Source of the DNA: Ipomoea triloba
Taxonomy: Eukaryota > Streptophyta > Magnoliopsida > Solanales > Convolvulaceae
Assembly (NCBI RefSeq): GCF_003576645.1
Contig: NC_044923.1
Coordinates: 1,145,255-1,209,254, forward strand
Reading direction: 5' to 3'
DNA length: 64,000 nt
Part shown: piece after piece, positions 34,719 through 49,700 of the stretch
Layout of the letters: the number at the start of each line of letters is the position of its first letter
Numbering within the stretch: the stretch's first letter is position 1
Made by a program: the position numbers and the translations under genes
The notes under the pieces: generated by a model
Database searches by the model: none
Seen by the model: the letters and a program-made list of their open reading frames with translations, nothing else
Told to the model about the DNA's origin: nothing

Positions 34719-34909
34719 GGGTCTACCTTGCAAAGTGAACCTTGGTTAATGGTATAACAACTGTAATGGACAAATTATTCTGTGAATCCGAGTCTAAAAC
34801 ACACAATTAACATGCTGAATATTCACAATTTAAATATTAAACATTCAATATGTAAATTATGAACATTCAATATGTAAATTGTGATGGGTCCACTTTGCAA
34901 TGTGGACCC
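34719..34909. mobile_element. 191-bp MITE with 19-bp inverted ends
   Basis: The left end GGGTCTACCTTGCAAAGTG pairs with the right end, complement GGGTCCACATTGCAAAGTG (17 of 19 identical). The inside is AT-rich, with repeated TTCAATATGTAAATT. The right ~100 bp is missing from copy 1, where the duplication junction cuts the element. Confidence 0.65.
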
Positions 34910-35150
34910 GGGTCATAGTAACTACTGACTTCAATATCCATTCTAAACAAATTTAATTGGGCCGAGATCTTTTTCTTTTGAAGCCCAAAAACGATGGTAC
35001 CCAAAAAGAACTATTCAATGTCCAATATTCTTCTTGTTGGGCATAGGCGGCCCAATTTTTTTTTTTTTTTTTTTTCTTCTATGTTCTTCTTCTCCTTCGT
35101 CAATGAAGAACTAATTGAGAAATCTCTTTCTGAAATCTGAATCCACGAAA

Positions 35151-35437
35151 ATGCAGAAGAGCTTCAGTCTACTGCAAACAGTTGCCACTGCAGGCGTCTT
35201 CTCTGCAGTTTCTTTCTGGTAATTATCATTTATCATTCTCGATGTTGAGCTGTGAATTCTTTTCGTGAAAACTGAAAAGTAAATTTTTTTTTTAATTAAT
35301 TAATTTTTTTTGTGGTGCATATCTACAGGTATGGATTCATGTTCGGCAGAGAGTCTGCTCGCAAGGAGCTAGAAAGCTTGATTGATAGTCTTCGCCGTAA
35401 CAACTCTGATTTGAGCTCAACTCCTCCATATTCCTGA
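35151..35437 (+). CDS. Small single-pass membrane protein, 58 residues
   Basis: Two exons, 35151-35218 and 35329-35437, with a GT-AG intron and a split tryptophan codon. The product opens M-Q-K-S-F-S-L-L-Q-T-V-A-T. It has one hydrophobic span at about residues 7-28 (ending W-Y-G-F-M-F-G) and a charged amphipathic helix R-E-S-A-R-K-E-L-E-S-L-I-D-S-L-R-R. Such proteins are often small organellar or ER membrane subunits. I do not recognise a named family. It points toward BAM3 on the opposite strand (convergent, ~870 bp apart). In Arabidopsis a small predicted membrane protein gene also lies by BAM3, as I recall, which would support orthology. Clean splicing and composition make a real gene likely. 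Confidence 0.75.
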
Positions 35438-36307
35438 ATCGGGTAACCCGCTACTGTCTCGTATGTTATATATATATGCATCACGCGATCACTTTATAGC
35501 TTTGTACTCAGACAGTTATGTAGAGCTGAAGATGAAACATGTTTGATTAGGTGCAATTTGAATAATAATCATAATTGTTGGTAGTAATTGGTGATTAGAG
35601 TAGATGAAAAGTAGAGCCTTTGCTTACAAGTGGTGGTTTCCTTAGTGTTTTGGAGTACCATAATTTGAGTTTGCCTTGCATTTATGGGATTGCTTTGTGA
35701 TTCCTGCAATTCTATATTGAGAATTCATTGCTCTTGCAAGAATACGTCTTTGGGAATTTGTGTTTGATTGTTTGAAAGTTTAATGACTTGTTTTGGTCTT
35801 CATTTTCTACACCCAAGGAACTGAGGAAGAATTGAATGAAGTTCTTCAACACTTTAATGTTCTTTTAGACTTATCAAGTCATTACAAATCATGATTAAAA
35901 AAATACAAGAGAAATATGATTGGAATGTAACTATGCACTGGGTAGTGGGTACATCAGAATGGTTCTATATTTCATAAAAGTTGCAAAGACACAAATTTAT
36001 TGTGCTAGAGTGGAAAGAATATATCATTTTATCCTTGTGGCAGTGAAGAGCTGAAGACGAATTAGTAAAGTTATCGTCTTTCTGATGGCCCCAAGCAGTG
36101 GAAGAACTTAAGCCTCTTAACCATGGTGTTTAGACATTGTAGTGCTGCTACCTTTCCTTCTTTTGTTGCAGAAATAGACTCATCCTTGTTGGGTTCTCAC
36201 GGGCTTATGGACCTATAAAAATTTCATTTATACCTTATGACATGTTCCTCCTCCTTAGCTTGGTTGTCTAAAGTGGAGTATCTTTACATGAGTATATATT
36301 TGCATCT
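35438..36307. other. Convergent intergenic region
   Basis: Holds the 3' UTRs of the small membrane gene and of BAM3. No other gene is seen. Confidence 0.6.
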
Positions 36308-38653
<2,346 letters not shown>

Positions 38654-38698
38654 TATTGTTCAGAAGATGTAGGAATTAATGAAGCTTGGAAATGTTTG

Positions 38699-38706
38699 TA
38701 TTTATA
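38699..38706 (-). promoter_or_regulatory. TATA box of BAM3
   Basis: TATAAATA on the minus strand, 46 bases before the start codon, implying a short 5' leader. Confidence 0.65.
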
Positions 38707-38707
38707 A

Positions 38708-41700
38708 AGAAATTGCAGGTTTTGGGTCTTTGAAGGAGACAAGGTTGGTGGGCTCTCGTTTAGACGTAAATAAAAGTGCAAAAGTTCAAAACCAGTCAGC
38801 TTACCTTTTCAATGTCTGGTTGTCTACTAGAAATAGTCATATTTTTCCCCTTCCCCAATATGCAAAAAATATTCAAATTTTATCAGCCAGTCAAAGGATC
38901 ACACGTGTTTGATGCCAAGAAATTGGAAAACATTTTAATTATCTAAGTAGTTCAAAGAATATTCAATAATGGAAACAATATTGTGCTATGATAGACTTTT
39001 ATCTGTTAAGAATATCTTATTGGACGATTCATCTCTCTCTGTGATATTTTGTACTATTTGCCATATTAAGTGCATCTTATCATTCTTATGTGTCCCTGAC
39101 TCCCCGTCCTAATCCAAAGAAGATTTCACTGCTCTCTCTATTTTTTTTAATGGAATCTTAATTCGCACTTATAAATCCCTGTTGGAGGCCTCATATTGCA
39201 TAAATATTATCGAATGTTTGAAGTCCTTGTATATGTTGTGTGTTTCCTGACTCACTTTAGAATTAACCTCTCTAGCTTCCTACCTTTTAACTTTTCACTT
39301 GATTAATTAAATAAATATATCAGATGTAACACTAGAGTAAATATATTGTTTAAGTTCGCACTAATGCTTCGGGGAGCCTCAATAGTAACACTATTCTTTA
39401 TTGTTTGCAGGTCTTATCTAATGGTTGGCTTATCAGATCTCCCATGTCCATCCCTTGTTCTTGCAACATATGATTACAGTAAGATCATGCTCTCGTTCTA
39501 AATAACCTGATGGAAAACGATAAGCTTACTCCTTGAAGTAAAAATACTCCCCGTCTCCCTGATGTGGCATGTTATGAATGGTTAATTGTCAAATCATAAT
39601 CTTCATTGATTAAACTAGTAACAACTGATAATACAACATGTTTGGGAGTATTTTTACTCCCGGAATACCTGTAGTACTATAAGCTGATTGATTGTTGGAT
39701 GTTGGTGGGACTCTAAACTTTTGTCAAATAGAAAATGGAACTTTTTTATGCTGACATCTTAGTTGATTTCTGGGTGGTAACTGGTAAATTGTGGGCAAGG
39801 ACACATGATCGAGCACTGGTAGCTACAGTGTGGGAGTTTTGCTCAATTTGGTGGACTCATTGTGGGCACCGAGCATAGTGATTTACCCCTATGCTATTCT
39901 ATTGGGTCGGGGTGTAGGGCCCTTGGGAGTGAAGGAATTTCGCTTTTTTTGGGGAAGAAAATGGAAGGTTTACTATTTCCTCTTTTGTCATAAGAGAATC
40001 TCAGCCATGTTTGTGTGATAAGCAATGGGTGGTTTTGCTAAGCCAAAATCCATCAAACTCTACAAGCCCCCTTTGGCTGGCTTCTCTTGGCATATTCTTT
40101 CAAGACTTTTCCATACATATATGTGGAGGGAAAAAGTCTTGAATTTTGAAAATTTTTATTTATTTTTGTTTATTTGAAGATAAATATGAACGAGTGACGA
40201 GTGAAGGGTGTTTTTGAATTATTTAGGCAAGTGGTTTTAACCGATCTTCGAATTTCATTTTCTTGAAAATCCTTCTTACGCATCTCTACATCATTATATA
40301 TTGCCATAACATGAACTCCGAAACATGGAGTATAGTTTTAGCAAACTATTAACGGTTGTTGTTCATATATGTAGGTGGAGTGTTAAAACACATGTAATAA
40401 ATAAATAAATATTTTTTTCTCAAGTGTGTTTTACTAGAAAAAGTGGTATTGGTTGAAAAAAAAAAAACAAAGGAAAAAGTGATGTGTGATTAAAGCTATT
40501 TATTAGTTCATTTTTGATAAAAAGATGGGAGAAAATTTCACACAATTTATTGGTAAAAAATCTAACTGTTGGCATGTAACAGAAAATAACTTTATTTATT
40601 TTATTTTTTTTTCTGAGTGCTTGCATTGTAACAGAAAATCTAAATTTCGCTTATTTTATGTGTAATAGTCTAAAAATCATACTGGAGAAGTAAATAGTGT
40701 TAAGAAAACACATGTGATGGACTCAACCGAACCGAAAACATTTTGACAATAATCGAATTTGTTAAGAAAATTGTAAATAATTATATTTTGCGACAATTTT
40801 AGTTAAATCTTTACAATTAAAATTTGAAACACGTTTAACTAATTTTTAAAATTAAATATTAAATATATAAGTTATATTGATGTTAAATATAGAATTAACA
40901 AATAATAAGTTAAAATTTTAATTGAAATGAGACGTGCAAAGAAGACATACACAAAATTAAGGTGGGCAACTTGTGTCGGTGAAAAGTAAGAAAAAAGGGC
41001 GCTGAAAATTGGAAGAGAATCTCACTGCACAGCTAGGAGTTGGATAGCTTTGGAGTTTAGCCGATGCACTTTTCATGTCTACGTGGGACAATTTGTTCAT
41101 GTGGAGGAGATTAAACCTTATCCATTTTGGTTATGGCATGTTTTTGCCTTTCTAATGCTTGGTCTTAAGAAACAAAAACTGTACATCAAATGGTCCTTTG
41201 ACATTGATAATGACCAAATTAGAGGCTCACATAAAGTTTTAAAGTATTTTTAAAGAATGGTATTTCATTTATTTGAATTATGAGTTAATAAGGCTTGGCT
41301 TAAAAGGGCAAATGTGATTAACATTAAAGACGGTCACAATTGAGTTAATTAAGTAGTTGACTACAAAGTTCCCAGCTTGATTTCATATATAAAATTATTT
41401 ATTGACCTTCTCAATTTGAGAAGGTCAATTACTTTTTCATAAATTAAAGATTAACATGGTTTAAAAAAACAAAAAATAACATTTGTTGCGCCACATATAA
41501 TTGTTAAATTTGAATAAATAACGCAATTTGGAACGGGAAAGGAGATGAAACAATTCCATCTTTTCTTCTCCTCTCACACGTAGGCATTGGAGCATGAAAA
41601 AGAAATCCACATTTATATTATGTTGTTTATTTAGACTAATTTAATTCTTGCATATGCCACACTAAGAACAAGAAAAATAATCCCCTTATAATGTACAAAA

Positions 41701-42700
41701 TGCAATCTTAGCATCTAATACAATACTTTCTCTGCCTTACTTTTAACATTTTTTAAAATAATTTTTAAATCTTTTTATTAATCAATATACGACACAAAAC
41801 TAAATATTACCAAACTCAATACAAACCAAACAAAGGGAGTACATTTTAACATCTTTCTATTCATTATTTAGGCATTAACTCATTTTCTAGAAGGCATAAG
41901 TTTTAAACAAACTTTTACAAATCAGGAATATTTAGGGAATTTTATTTTTGTATAAGCTCTAATTAGGCTAAATAAATCTCAAAAAAAAAAAAAAAGTTTT
42001 CAATCCTTTTCTATGTAAGTAAGACTATTGTATAATAATATAATGGTCCCCGAACACTACAACAAAAGAAGAGCCGTTTGGCTATTTACCTCACAGCTTG
42101 TGCGGTTCTCCGTCTGCTGAAACGTAGACAATTTCTAAACCCCACAAGCTTCTCATGGCTCTTGCTTTCTTGATTAGGACCTCTTAGTTCTTTACCCTTA
42201 ACATACAAGAAATCTAATGCACCAAATAAAACATACAAGCAAAGCAATCCAGTTTATGGTTCAAAGTCTAAGCAATGAAATGAAATATAAAACACGCACA
42301 CACAGGGTGTACATTTCTGACAAAATTATGCACTCTTTTCACATGGTGAGATGAAAAGTAAAGAAAGAACCCTGAATTGGCACTGTTAGGCTCCATCTTT
42401 CTAATCTCTAATTATTGGAGAAAAATGTTTTCTTGACTAAGCATAAATTTTGGGGGAAGGTTGACTCGTCGTAAGAGGACGACGCTGAGTTAGGTGGGAA
42501 TAAAGGCATGTTAAATAGATAGAACAAAATAGGTGTGGTATAGTGGTATGGAGGATGAAAATGAAAGGGAAATATGTATACAATGTTTATCATCAAGCTA
42601 CCTGTGTTTCATAGGACTCATAGGAGAGATATATGGGTTTTCACTTTGGTATAACAAATATCTTCAGACTTTAGGTAGATATTATTGTGTGATGCATTAC
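38708..42700. other. Intergenic region between BAM3 and VPS13, no gene seen
   Basis: Includes the BAM3 promoter side and AT-rich sequence. Short frames near 39830, 41050 and 42533 have no domain or splice support. An A run lies near 41980. The last few hundred bases before 43241 are probably the VPS13 3' UTR. Confidence 0.55.
38902..38907. promoter_or_regulatory. G-box CACGTG upstream of BAM3
   Basis: CACGTG within ACACGTGT, about 250 bases before the BAM3 start codon. G-boxes bind bZIP and bHLH factors (ABA, light). Its use here is inference. Confidence 0.4.
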
Positions 42701-43241
42701 AGCATCGCTTTCAAACTTTTTTCAAGATCCATCCCTGCAAGGGATGATATTTCTAGCAGACCAATAAGAATACTGGTTTTTGCACTTATCCTTTTCTCAA
42801 TCTACTTCACAACAAGTCTCTAAGGGCTAATGTCAATGCCAAAATACCATAAAAAGTTGGGGGGATACAAAAGATCTGTGTATCAATATGGAAGTTATTC
42901 AAAAAGCTATGTAGGATATGTGAAGAAACCAAAGAGAAAAAAAAAAGACAAATATGCTGGCAAATCATATGACAAACATTTCTAATCAAGAAGAGATTGC
43001 TAAGGCAAATTTAATGTGATTCAATTCAAGAGAAAGACTTGTGGCATGCACTAAGAATAAATTCGGAGAATCAATTAGATAGTTTGGATATGTACAATGT
43101 ACATACGCCATTAAAAGGAATAATGCCATGATGAGAATAAGAAATGAATGGCAGGTGGGAATATATATCAGAGTCGGGTACAAAAATTTGAAGGATACCT
43201 GACTATTAAGCTCGATAGTAATCCAAAACTGAACATAATTC

Positions 43242-45939
43242 TTAGGGAAGCTGAACTGAATGCTGGGGATCATCAATGACCCTCATAGGTTTCCAATCAG
43301 ATTCTTCCTTGGGTTGCCGCAAAGCTACAAAGTGAAGCGCTTCACTGTGCACCTGGTAAATATGACATGCCCAGGGAAATGAATTTGGTGCTGACCACAT
43401 CTTTTGTTCCTCAAAAACAGTCTCCTCCACAAGTGATTCTGCAATGCAGTACATATCATCGGGTTCAGGCTCAGTAAAACAGGGCACAGCGACACAACCG
43501 AGTGAAACATAGCCATCAGGGGCACGGGGATGCCAGATCGAGACAGCAGTAGTATAATCATCAGAGCAGTTCCTCCAAACCAGGTCATAACCCATTGGGG
43601 GTGCGAAGTTCTTGTCAGAATAGCAATAAACGGCTGCGGCATTGGGAGGATGGCTGCCAGTACGAATTATATCCCCGATTGGGACGTAGCCACTAGGACA
43701 GATTGGTCGCCATATGGTACAAAATCCACTCTCTTCTGTATTTTGCTTTTGGCACAATGTACACCGACCTTTTGGCTCTTGTTCACTGCTCCAAACCTTT
43801 GAGAAGTTGATAACATGCTGGATGGATTTATTTTCAATAGATGCGGAGCTGGATGAAGACAGCTCTCCTGATCCAATGATGGTTTTGTGCCGGCGACTGG
43901 GATCTCTACCATCAGCGCCATCCCAAGAAAAGCACACATGTCGTTGGCTTGATGGAACTTTTAATTCAAGGCTTTGCATGTCAGACTGGTGTTCTTTCCA
44001 CCACTTACGTACAACTGAACATATCCTAACAGCTTGAGGCTCCTCTGACTCTTCATCTGTATTGCACTTTACAACTCGAACAAACTTTTCAGATCTTCTG
44101 AAATTTTTAAGATGTATGATGACATGAGAAGGTTTGGAATATCCAGCTTTTGCCAACTCAAGTGCCAGGAGTTCTTCCCATGGAACATCCCACATGATTT
44201 TGCAAGGTTTCTTGTCCATCTTGTCAGGTGACACACACTGTAGCAGCATCACACGCTTATTTGTTACTAGAACAATCCGTTGATAGGGTACCACAAAATG
44301 ATCTTCATAATAATCTGACCAGGCAAATTTTGATGGCTCTTTAAATAGTTCAGTACATCCAAAATGACGTCTTTCTTCAGCAAGGTAAAGTATCATCTGA
44401 CCAAGAGCTTCCCGTTCGCAGTAATCTCTAAGTACATTGTCTGCATGAATAGCCCGTGGATTTCTTATCCTTTGGAAGATGGTCTTGTTACTTAGAATTT
44501 CAATGCAGTGAGTACAACTAGCTCCAATTCCATCTACGGTCAATGAAAAGAAATCCAGTGCCCCACTCACTGGTTGTGCAATAAATCCTACAACCGCTCG
44601 TCCCAATCCATGTGCTAGGCCAAGAAGGCCATTCTGTCTAGCACTCTCCACTGGCTTAGTCACAACCCCTGACACCCCAAATGCAACACCTTGTGCAAGA
44701 GCTTCTGTACCTTGAATGATACCCTCCCCAACCCCAGTTATTCTTCTTGACCAGACTTGCTTTGAACGCAGTTGCAGAAACTGCCCATCTGTTGAGAGTT
44801 CAGCAAAGCCTTTGCTAAGAGAGGCTAAAGTTGAGCTTGCCATACCAAGCACATCTACTGAAAAAATTAAGTGAAGTGGATTGTGAATTAGATCTCTCCA
44901 GAAACGATTACCAATTGCAGAAACTACTGCACTTTTCCTCATAAATCTGTCTCTACGCATAACTGGCCTTAAATGGACCTGAATTTTAAACGCATTCCCA
45001 ATAGCTGATAGTATAGGGCTCCAAACACCTAGGACTCCTCGAGGCCTTTGGGCTGGTGCAGGCTCCAATGACAACTTTAATCTCACTTCAGATATGTCAA
45101 TCAGGTCTATGCGTATTTCAGGATCAACTTGACTGACATTAGTACTCTTTGGAAGACGATCCAGCTGAAGATTATTATAGAACTCCACAAAAGCCCAGAT
45201 AATTGGTTCATGAATGTTAAGCCTCCAGCACTTGTCAGTTACTCGTACGTAAACATATGGATACACCTGGATTCCATTCACAATTTCGTTCTGCACAGTA
45301 ACAGTCATCTTGAATACTGGATGATGCACATCAATGGTTTGTTCTGGTGCCAGCAATACAGGCATCAAAGTGAGAGGGAGCTGATTATCAAACTGCAAGT
45401 AACCCACTATGAGCTTGAACCTGCTTGTAGTGCCACCATCGTATCCGGTAGAATAAGATATGGAGACCCTTTCGAAGTACAAATAGGACAACTCTTTAGG
45501 CCTATGATTCACAACAGAAACCCCAACAGCACCCAACTCAATAGTAAGTTCTACAGGAGAACCACTCTCCTGCATCTGGCTCTGTATGCGAGAGCTTCCC
45601 GAATTTCCAGCTTCTGTCAAAGACGTGCTCCCTTCATTTGGAGGTAAGATTGGCATATTCTCATCTAAAAACCTAGCAACCCTAATATTATCCAGATCTA
45701 CAACATGGAAAAGCAAGCCCAACCCATCACATTTAGAGCAAAACCCTGAATTATTCAAGTCAAATTTCCAGACTGTACCCCTATTCTCACTATGAATCTC
45801 AGCATCAAGAAGCTTTTGACCATATGGATCCTCCCATGAAAAGTTGGTAGTTGAAAGAGGTAACAATTGGATCCATGTATCATCATCAAATCCAGATTGG
45901 CGAATTCTTATTATCATACTACTTGTTCTATTCTCAATC
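43242..45939 (-). other. VPS13 terminal exon: end of VAB, ATG-C, PH-like and Vps62 motifs
   Basis: A single 2.7-kb exon of 899 codons. It covers the end of the adaptor-binding region. The ATG-C amphipathic helices follow: L-R-P-V-M-R-R-D-R-F-M, then G-L-A-H-G-L-G-R-A-V-V-G-F (about 44540-45000). Next comes a PH-like fold (V-P-Y-Q-R-I-V-L-V-T-N-K-R-V, about 44060-44310). Two Vps62-type motifs close the protein: I-W-R-P-I-C-P-S-G-Y-V-P-I-G and I-W-H-P-R-A-P-D-G-Y-V-S-L-G. ATG-C and PH-like domains dock VPS13 proteins onto membranes in other eukaryotes. Confidence 0.8.
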
Positions 45940-46731
45940 CTAAGAAGTAAGAGATATTAGTCAAAACAAGGTTTGGCTATTGAGGCATGAACTGAGTATG
46001 AAATGTAGGTATAAAGATACCTGATTGGACCATTTGTGGATCCAAGGCGAAAGACAACAATAAAGCGTGATCCTTCCTCAAAACCACGAATTTCCACCCT
46101 CAGAAACCTCCGTGTACCATCAGCTTTTCTCAAAACCAGAAAGATTGAGTCCTCCTTAACAATTTGAATGGGAAATGACCAATTCGTATCATTCAGTCGA
46201 ACCTACATATTATCGTCGGCCCCATAAGTGAGGTGGAGACAACAAGAAAATGAACCAAGTATAAGAGCAAAATATTATATATGTTTCCAATAGAATTGAA
46301 TGTAACGAAATGTATGAAGATATAATAGAGTGGTATTTATAGTAAATTAGAAATTGTTCCTTTGGTATGAGGAAAACAAATTCCTAATACTTCTAAGGTT
46401 CCTAACATGAGTTTAGATGATCATTCTTCTAAATTTAGGAAAACTCTTAATTATTCTAGCAAAGCATTTTAATTATCAGGGGATAAATAAAGGAAAGTAT
46501 TAATTGCAATCTAAATCACAACAGACTTGCATCCTTATCTTACATATGGCTTAACTACCAAAAAAGCCAAGGAACAACAGTGTTTTTCACATAATTGCCA
46601 TTCTTCTCATTTAAAGGTTTAGAGGACAATGGTTGTATCAATGAAACTCATAGTTGCAATTGTAATATAACTGCTTAATACACTTGAACCATTTTCTTTA
46701 GCCCTCACCCACCATACACAACAACAACAGC

Positions 46732-46767
<36 letters not shown>

Positions 46768-49700
46768 AATAATAATAATAATAATAAATACAACAAAAAT
46801 AATAGGAAAAGGAAAAGCACACATGTCCAAATGTCCAATTCATATCTTTCAAAATATTTTTTGTATCTCTTGCTGTTCAAAAAACTCATTAGGAAAAAAG
46901 TGTGTTCTCACCTGCAATTCATTTGGGCTAGTTGTTCCAAGAACTACAAATGACACTCTGGCATCTGATGCATGCAAAACCTTTGGCTCATCTTCACTAC
47001 TTAACTTAATAAACAAATCTTGCCCAACCCTATTTGTAAACGTAATGAACGGTCGAACAGAAATCACCTGAAATATAAGCGCAATTAAGCACCATTTCTT
47101 TTCTTGTCTTTATTTCTTCTTCTTTTTTTTTTTTTTTTTGGGGGGGGGGGGAATGTACTTGAGGGGCATTGAAAGAACCTTTGTTGGAGCAGATTGATAA
47201 GGACAAGGTTTTGAAGATATGAAGATCTGCATGCAGTTTCCATCAGCATCATAAGCATGAAGATCCAGCGACCCATCCTAAGAATGAGAAGGAAATGGAA
47301 AAATCAGTGGTAAACTAAATGACAAAAACTCCAAACTTAAAATGATGATTAATTACCATATTACTGAGTGGAGAAAGATCTGTAATGGGCCCAAAATGCT
47401 CCTCTCCAGAATGGTTAATTGATGCTGCAAGGCCTAGTTTATTGAAGTTCAATGCAGACGCAATTGTGTAACCATCATATATTTCCTCCTCGGTGATTTC
47501 CTCAAAGATGGCCTCACTATTACTTGTTGACTTAAAAGGGAAAGATATCTTCCTGGATTTCTTCCCTCCCAAGTCCAGAAATCTCAATGTAAGTGGTGGG
47601 CATCTTCGAATTGATAGCCAATAAGGAGAATAAACCTTAATGACCTTTGCTTCAAAAGGTCTTTCCTCAGCATGGCTGTGCTCAAGGATGATCTGGACGA
47701 CCCTGCAGAACAAATAGCTTAAAGCACTACGAAGAAGGCAAAAAGATAAATCTGACAAGATCACAAGAGCAATATAGTCAAACCTTCCAGAAACAGAACT
47801 TCGCAAACTAATTGTCTTGTTTGGTACTTTACTAGGGTGGGATATTGGAACAGCCTCCTATTGCAAAAGCAAATACAACAAGAAAATCAAGGAGGCTTAT
47901 ATTGTGGTCAGAGGAGAGAGAGAGAGAGAGAGCGGAAATCAAATAAATGTAACAAGATACTAACATGTACTGGCAACCATCCTCTTTGTGGAAGCAATGA
48001 GAAGTACAGAGGGTTTCTAATGTCAGCATTGTAAACCTTGATACAGTCTCCAGGATTAAAAACTCCTCTAACGCAGGCAAGAAAATGACCAGTGTTCTGA
48101 CTCTCAAGAACAGAATACTCAGCTACAAGAGGAAGATAATTGCTTATTGAGAGTGGAGCCCTAATCACAAGGGTCCAGTCTTGAATGGGATTTGAATGAA
48201 CGTCCTTTGCAATCTCGGTGGCTTGAATGCTCAAACAGAACCACATGCCACGTGAACTGCTTGATGTCCCACTAACCAATGAGCAGTACAAGAGTTCCTC
48301 AGACTCTTGGAGAGTTGAGACACATATCCCTGAGTTTTCTGGTTGCATACCAACATCATGTGAGTTGTGTGTTCTGTCAATAACAGAACTCCATGAATAT
48401 TCTTCTGCTTGCTCCAGATTTGAAGGTCTAAATTGCAATACATAGCGTCCAGACTGAGTAAGTGCAGAGAGAGGAAGAGGAGTAACTTCACCAGGCCTTA
48501 GAGGCCCAACACAAATCTGTGGTTTAAGATCTCCCAAAACACATGTTCTATGACGAAGCCACCTCCTCTGTCGTGCATAGTTCACAGACTCAACTGGATT
48601 ACAAGATTCCGGCCACTTCAGACTTTCAACGTTTGGAGCATAAGCCCATCCATCAGTAATTTTAATAGAACTGTTATCAACATGCCATTCATCAACCCAT
48701 TCCCACCCTGATGGCAACCCAACTCCAGAAGCCATCTGTAGCAATACAAAATTAAAGCATCAAAAGCAGACAATTTATAGGACAACTAATGTAATTTCCA
48801 GCATGAGATAAAAGGAGGCATTTGTCAACACCATTTTTATAGAGAAATACAGACTCTACCAAGCTAACACTTACAACTCTGATATCGAGAAATCCATATC
48901 CACAGAAATAATTTTGCCTAAAAGTACTATAATAATCTAAAATTGGGTCAAGGTCACTCAACTGGGCTATAATGCGGGCAAAACCAAACTAAAAGATTGA
49001 ATCCAATCAATTAGTTAGTCTAACCCATGACCCTATAAACCCATATGTTTTTCTCTTATATTTTCAATGTGGGACTCTTAACAAGTACAAATGATATATC
49101 AGAGCATAACTAAGCTTGTTTTCAAAATTCCTCCTAAGCTCAGTAGTTAAGAGGCTCACTAAGAAGTCCATGAAACAGCATAAGTACTATCAACCCTTAA
49201 TATTTGCTTAAGATAAAGAAAAAAACCAGATAAAACCAATACCATATCATTGACAAAATTTCACTCCTGAATAATGAACTTAGCCTCAGTTAGGGTCAGA
49301 AACAGTAAATTTCATTATTTTATATTCCAAAATTGTGACACCCACATGCAAGCTCAGAAACAGTATAGATTGGAGACCAAGAAACCAACTTGCCTCATTG
49401 AAATCCAATCCAACCCAGCCAGCAGTAGGTGTATATTTCTGAGTTTCAAACAACTCACAACGAACAAATTCATAGCCATTATCATTTTCTTCCTTCCTTT
49501 CATTATCTGGAGGCATTGTTTCATCTGAAGTTCTCAGTTTCAACCGCAGATGCATTGCAAATTCAGTATCATTACGAACTGAAACCAGGGATCTTATATT
49601 CACATATCTGTTATTTTCCATTATGGTTACTTCACTGGCAACAACATTGTTGCCTAACCGCCAACAGGCAGCAGGTGCAGCGTAGTTTAGCTTCACTGTA

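Larger units (their letters stand above)
22790..34810 (+). repeat. Tandem segmental duplication carrying the MADS pair
   Basis: Copy 1 runs about 22790-29690 and copy 2 about 29690-34810. Matching points are offset by 5124-5133 bp from the MADS genes to the right end. Copy 2 begins inside a TTA MITE of the unit 1 type. Copy 1 ends inside a different MITE (GAGTCTACCTTGCAAAGTGG, 29601-29690), which is whole only in copy 2 (34719-34909). Copy 1 has two more promoter-repeat units. Copy 2 alone has a SINE. Confidence 0.85.

Noticed and set aside
43530..45795. Several plus-strand and off-frame ORFs of 69-172 codons
   Set aside because: Shadows within the 2.7-kb terminal exon of VPS13.
46619..46889. 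Frames with long poly-C or poly-L runs
   Set aside because: Translation of the CAA/AAT microsatellite in a VPS13 intron.
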